DNA of 64,000 nucleotides, taken from positions 1,612,001 through 1,676,000 of the forward strand of contig NZ_JASGJD010000001.1 of NCBI RefSeq assembly GCF_047601505.1, written 5' to 3'. This document shows, piece after piece, positions 62,546-64,000 of the stretch; position 1 is the first letter of the stretch; each line of letters starts with the position of its first letter. Source of the DNA: Cloacibacterium sp047601505. Its GTDB lineage: Bacteria > Bacteroidota > Bacteroidia > Flavobacteriales > Weeksellaceae. The position numbers and the translations under genes are program-made. The notes beneath the pieces are model-generated. The model was given only the letters and a program-made list of their open reading frames with translations, did no database searches and was not told the origin of the DNA.

Positions 62546-64000
62546 TTACAATTCATAACCGTCTTCTTCGTCATTTAGTTCTTGTAATTTTCTTTTTCTG
62601 TGAGGGAAATTTTTCTCAAACCAAATGTACATTACTGGCAAAAGGAATAATGTAAGAAAAGTAGCTAACAGTAATCCGCCAATTACAACGGTTGCCAAAG
62701 GTCTTTGTACTTCTGCACCTTCGCCGTTGCTTAGAGCCATTGGTAAAAATCCTAGTGAAGCTACAAAAGCGGTCATTAAAACGGGTCTCAATCTGGTTTT
62801 TCCACCAATTTTTACTACGTCTTTCAGGTCTGTATGTTTTTCTTTTTGTCTGTTGAATTCGGCAATTAAAACAATTCCGTTAAGAACTGCTACCCCGAAA
62901 AGTGCGATAAAACCAACACCAGCAGAAATGCTGAAATTCATTCCTCGAAGCCAAAGAGACAGCACGCCGCCAATTGCCGAAAGCGGAATGGCAGAGAAAA
63001 TTAATAACCCGTATTTTACAGAATTGAATGAAAAATACAACATTAATAAAATCAACAATAAACTGATAGGAACTGCGATGGATAAACGAGATTTCGCTTG
63101 TTGAAGATTTTCAAAAGTTCCGCCATATTTGATGGAGTATCCAGAAGGAAGTTTCAGGTTTTTATCTACCATTTTTTGCAAATCTTCTACGGTAGATTGT
63201 ATGTCTCTGTTTCTAACGTTGAAACCTACAATAATTCTTCTTTGTGCATCTTCTCGCTGAATTTGGTTGATGCTTTCTTTGAGTTCTACATTAGCAACAG
63301 AACTAAGCGGTATATCAATTCCTGATGGTGTAGAAATAAGCAAACGATTTACATCTTCAATATTTTTTCTTTGGTCTCCGCTGAGCCTTACCACCAAGTC
63401 GAATCTTTTTTCGCCTTCATAAACAGCACCGGTAGATTGCCCTGCAAAAGCAGTATTTACAACGTTATTTACATCATTTACATTCAATCCGAATTGAGAC
63501 ATGGCTTCTCTTTTGTAAGAAATTACAATTTGAGGCATTCCCGAAACGTGTTCTACATAGATGTTTTGGGCGCCATTAATTTTTTTAGAAATTTCGCCTA
63601 ATTTATCAGCATAAATTTTTAAAGTATCAATATTTTCACCAAAAATTTTACAAACTACGTCTTGTCTTGCACCTGTCATCAATTCGTTAAAGCGCATGGC
63701 AACAGGATATTGGAATGAATAAGTAACGCCAATTAAATTTTTCTTGAGTTCGGCAGACATTTTTTCTGAAAGTTCGTCGTAGGATTGTGCCGATGTCCAT
63801 TCGGAGCGTGGTTTCAAGATAATCATCATGTCACTTGCATCTATTGGCATTGGGTCTGTTGGGATTTCAGAACTTCCTGTTTTTCCTACAATTTTTTCAA
63901 TTTCTGGAAATTTTTTCAAAAGAATTTTCTGAGATTTCATTACCGCTTCTGTTGAAGTTTTCAAATTACTTCCTGGCAAAACTCTGGTGTCAACCGCAAA
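62546..64000 (-). CDS. Heavy-metal RND pump (CusA/CzcA family), C-terminal part
   Basis: The C-terminal 484 residues or so of an inner-membrane pump; the rest lies beyond the right window edge and the frame stays open to base 64000 (AVDTRV is read just upstream of the LPGSNLKTSTEAV stretch). It contains PTDPMPIDASDMMIILKPRS near the visible N-terminus, the heavy-metal-efflux type porter-loop sequence, four or more membrane helices, VGFIALFGVAVLNGIVLIAE followed by FNRQKEKH, and TRLRPVLMTAFVASLGFLPM, typical of CusA/CzcA. Its tail is rich in charge (RKRKLQELNDEEDGYEL). A TTG at 63979 is not the true start because the frame continues. It heads the CusA-CusC-CusB set. Confidence 0.9.
   Translation of the reverse strand, partial: FAVDTRVLPGSNLKTSTEAVMKSQKILLKKFPEIEKIVGKTGSSEIPTDPMPIDASDMMIILKPRSEWTSAQSYDELSEKMSAELKKNLIGVTYSFQYPVAMRFNELMTGARQDVVCKIFGENIDTLKIYADKLGEISKKINGAQNIYVEHVSGMPQIVISYKREAMSQFGLNVNDVNNVVNTAFAGQSTGAVYEGEKRFDLVVRLSGDQRKNIEDVNRLLISTPSGIDIPLSSVANVELKESINQIQREDAQRRIIVGFNVRNRDIQSTVEDLQKMVDKNLKLPSGYSIKYGGTFENLQQAKSRLSIAVPISLLLILLMLYFSFNSVKYGLLIFSAIPLSAIGGVLSLWLRGMNFSISAGVGFIALFGVAVLNGIVLIAEFNRQKEKHTDLKDVVKIGGKTRLRPVLMTAFVASLGFLPMALSNGEGAEVQRPLATVVIGGLLLATFLTLFLLPVMYIWFEKNFPHRKRKLQELNDEEDGYEL

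Noticed and set aside
63977..63979. TTG as start of the CusA-like gene
   Set aside because: The frame is open to the window edge and reads AVDTRV upstream, as expected in the middle of a metal RND pump.

Overview
The window is AT-rich DNA of a Bacteroidota member, almost certainly class Flavobacteriia. The signs seen directly are a type IX secretion gene (porQ) beside cmk, a subtilase with a C-terminal type IX sorting domain, a DnaE with an N-terminal proofreading exonuclease, many secreted proteins with 'MKK...AQ' signal peptides, and at least fifteen copies of the Bacteroidota -7 promoter element TAnnTTTG upstream of genes. Placement in the Weeksellaceae (Chryseobacterium/Cloacibacterium side) is an inference from overall gene style. 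No phage, insertion sequence, CRISPR array or classical island is visible; this is mostly ordinary core chromosome with some flavobacterial accessory genes.

Layout. 1-7.6 kb: start of cmk, porQ, pyrH-frr, then a minus-strand run ftsK > LolA-like > LptF/G-like permease (cell division and envelope). 7.8-14.4 kb: a fused ResB-CcsA cytochrome c assembly protein, then a type IX-exported subtilase with a fibronectin-III lipoprotein. 14.5-25.5 kb: dnaE, then a TetR regulator and a complete TolC/adaptor/HAE-type RND efflux operon. 25.7-36.2 kb: an outer-membrane barrel, a secreted protein, a split ThrE exporter, a GldA-like ATPase, tRNA-Arg(ACG), a metal/cobalamin-type binding lipoprotein, mtgA with a Gcr-family membrane protein, a DciA-like gene, a small orphan and recF. 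36.2-43 kb: a degenerate UbiA-like membrane protein and a 2009-residue alpha-2-macroglobulin. 43.1-52 kb: a TolC/HlyD/ABC-2 export operon without an ATPase, a Crp/Fnr regulator, small soluble proteins, a glutamine cyclotransferase-like lipoprotein, a deoxynucleoside kinase and an ArsC-like protein. 52-58.9 kb: an SDR, DUF493, DUF4197, the rpsF-rpsR-rplI operon, a GNAT, a repeat cluster, a 2-oxoacid dehydrogenase E2, a monooxygenase-fold protein and lipB. 59-64 kb: a ferritin-like/VIT1 protein and a Cus-type heavy-metal efflux operon that runs off the right edge.

The most unusual layer is repeat DNA. Degenerate arrays with a strict 7-nt period occur in four intergenic gaps (2802-2846, 5108-5135, 31680-31714, 55500-55527) and once inside a gene, where nine heptamers make exactly 63 bp and so keep the frame of the alpha-2-macroglobulin (39639-39701). 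The same gene carries three copies of a 13-bp core, GAGCGNAGTCGAA, read in different frames; one copy sits in a 44-nt palindrome. Separate palindromic repeat families lie at 34676, 36197, 56052, 56239 and 56369, one ending exactly at the probable start codon of the DciA-like gene. The alpha-2-macroglobulin also lacks a thioester motif and contains a SusC-like DEVVVVGYG segment.

All function calls rest on reading translated sequence and remembered family motifs; no database search was run.
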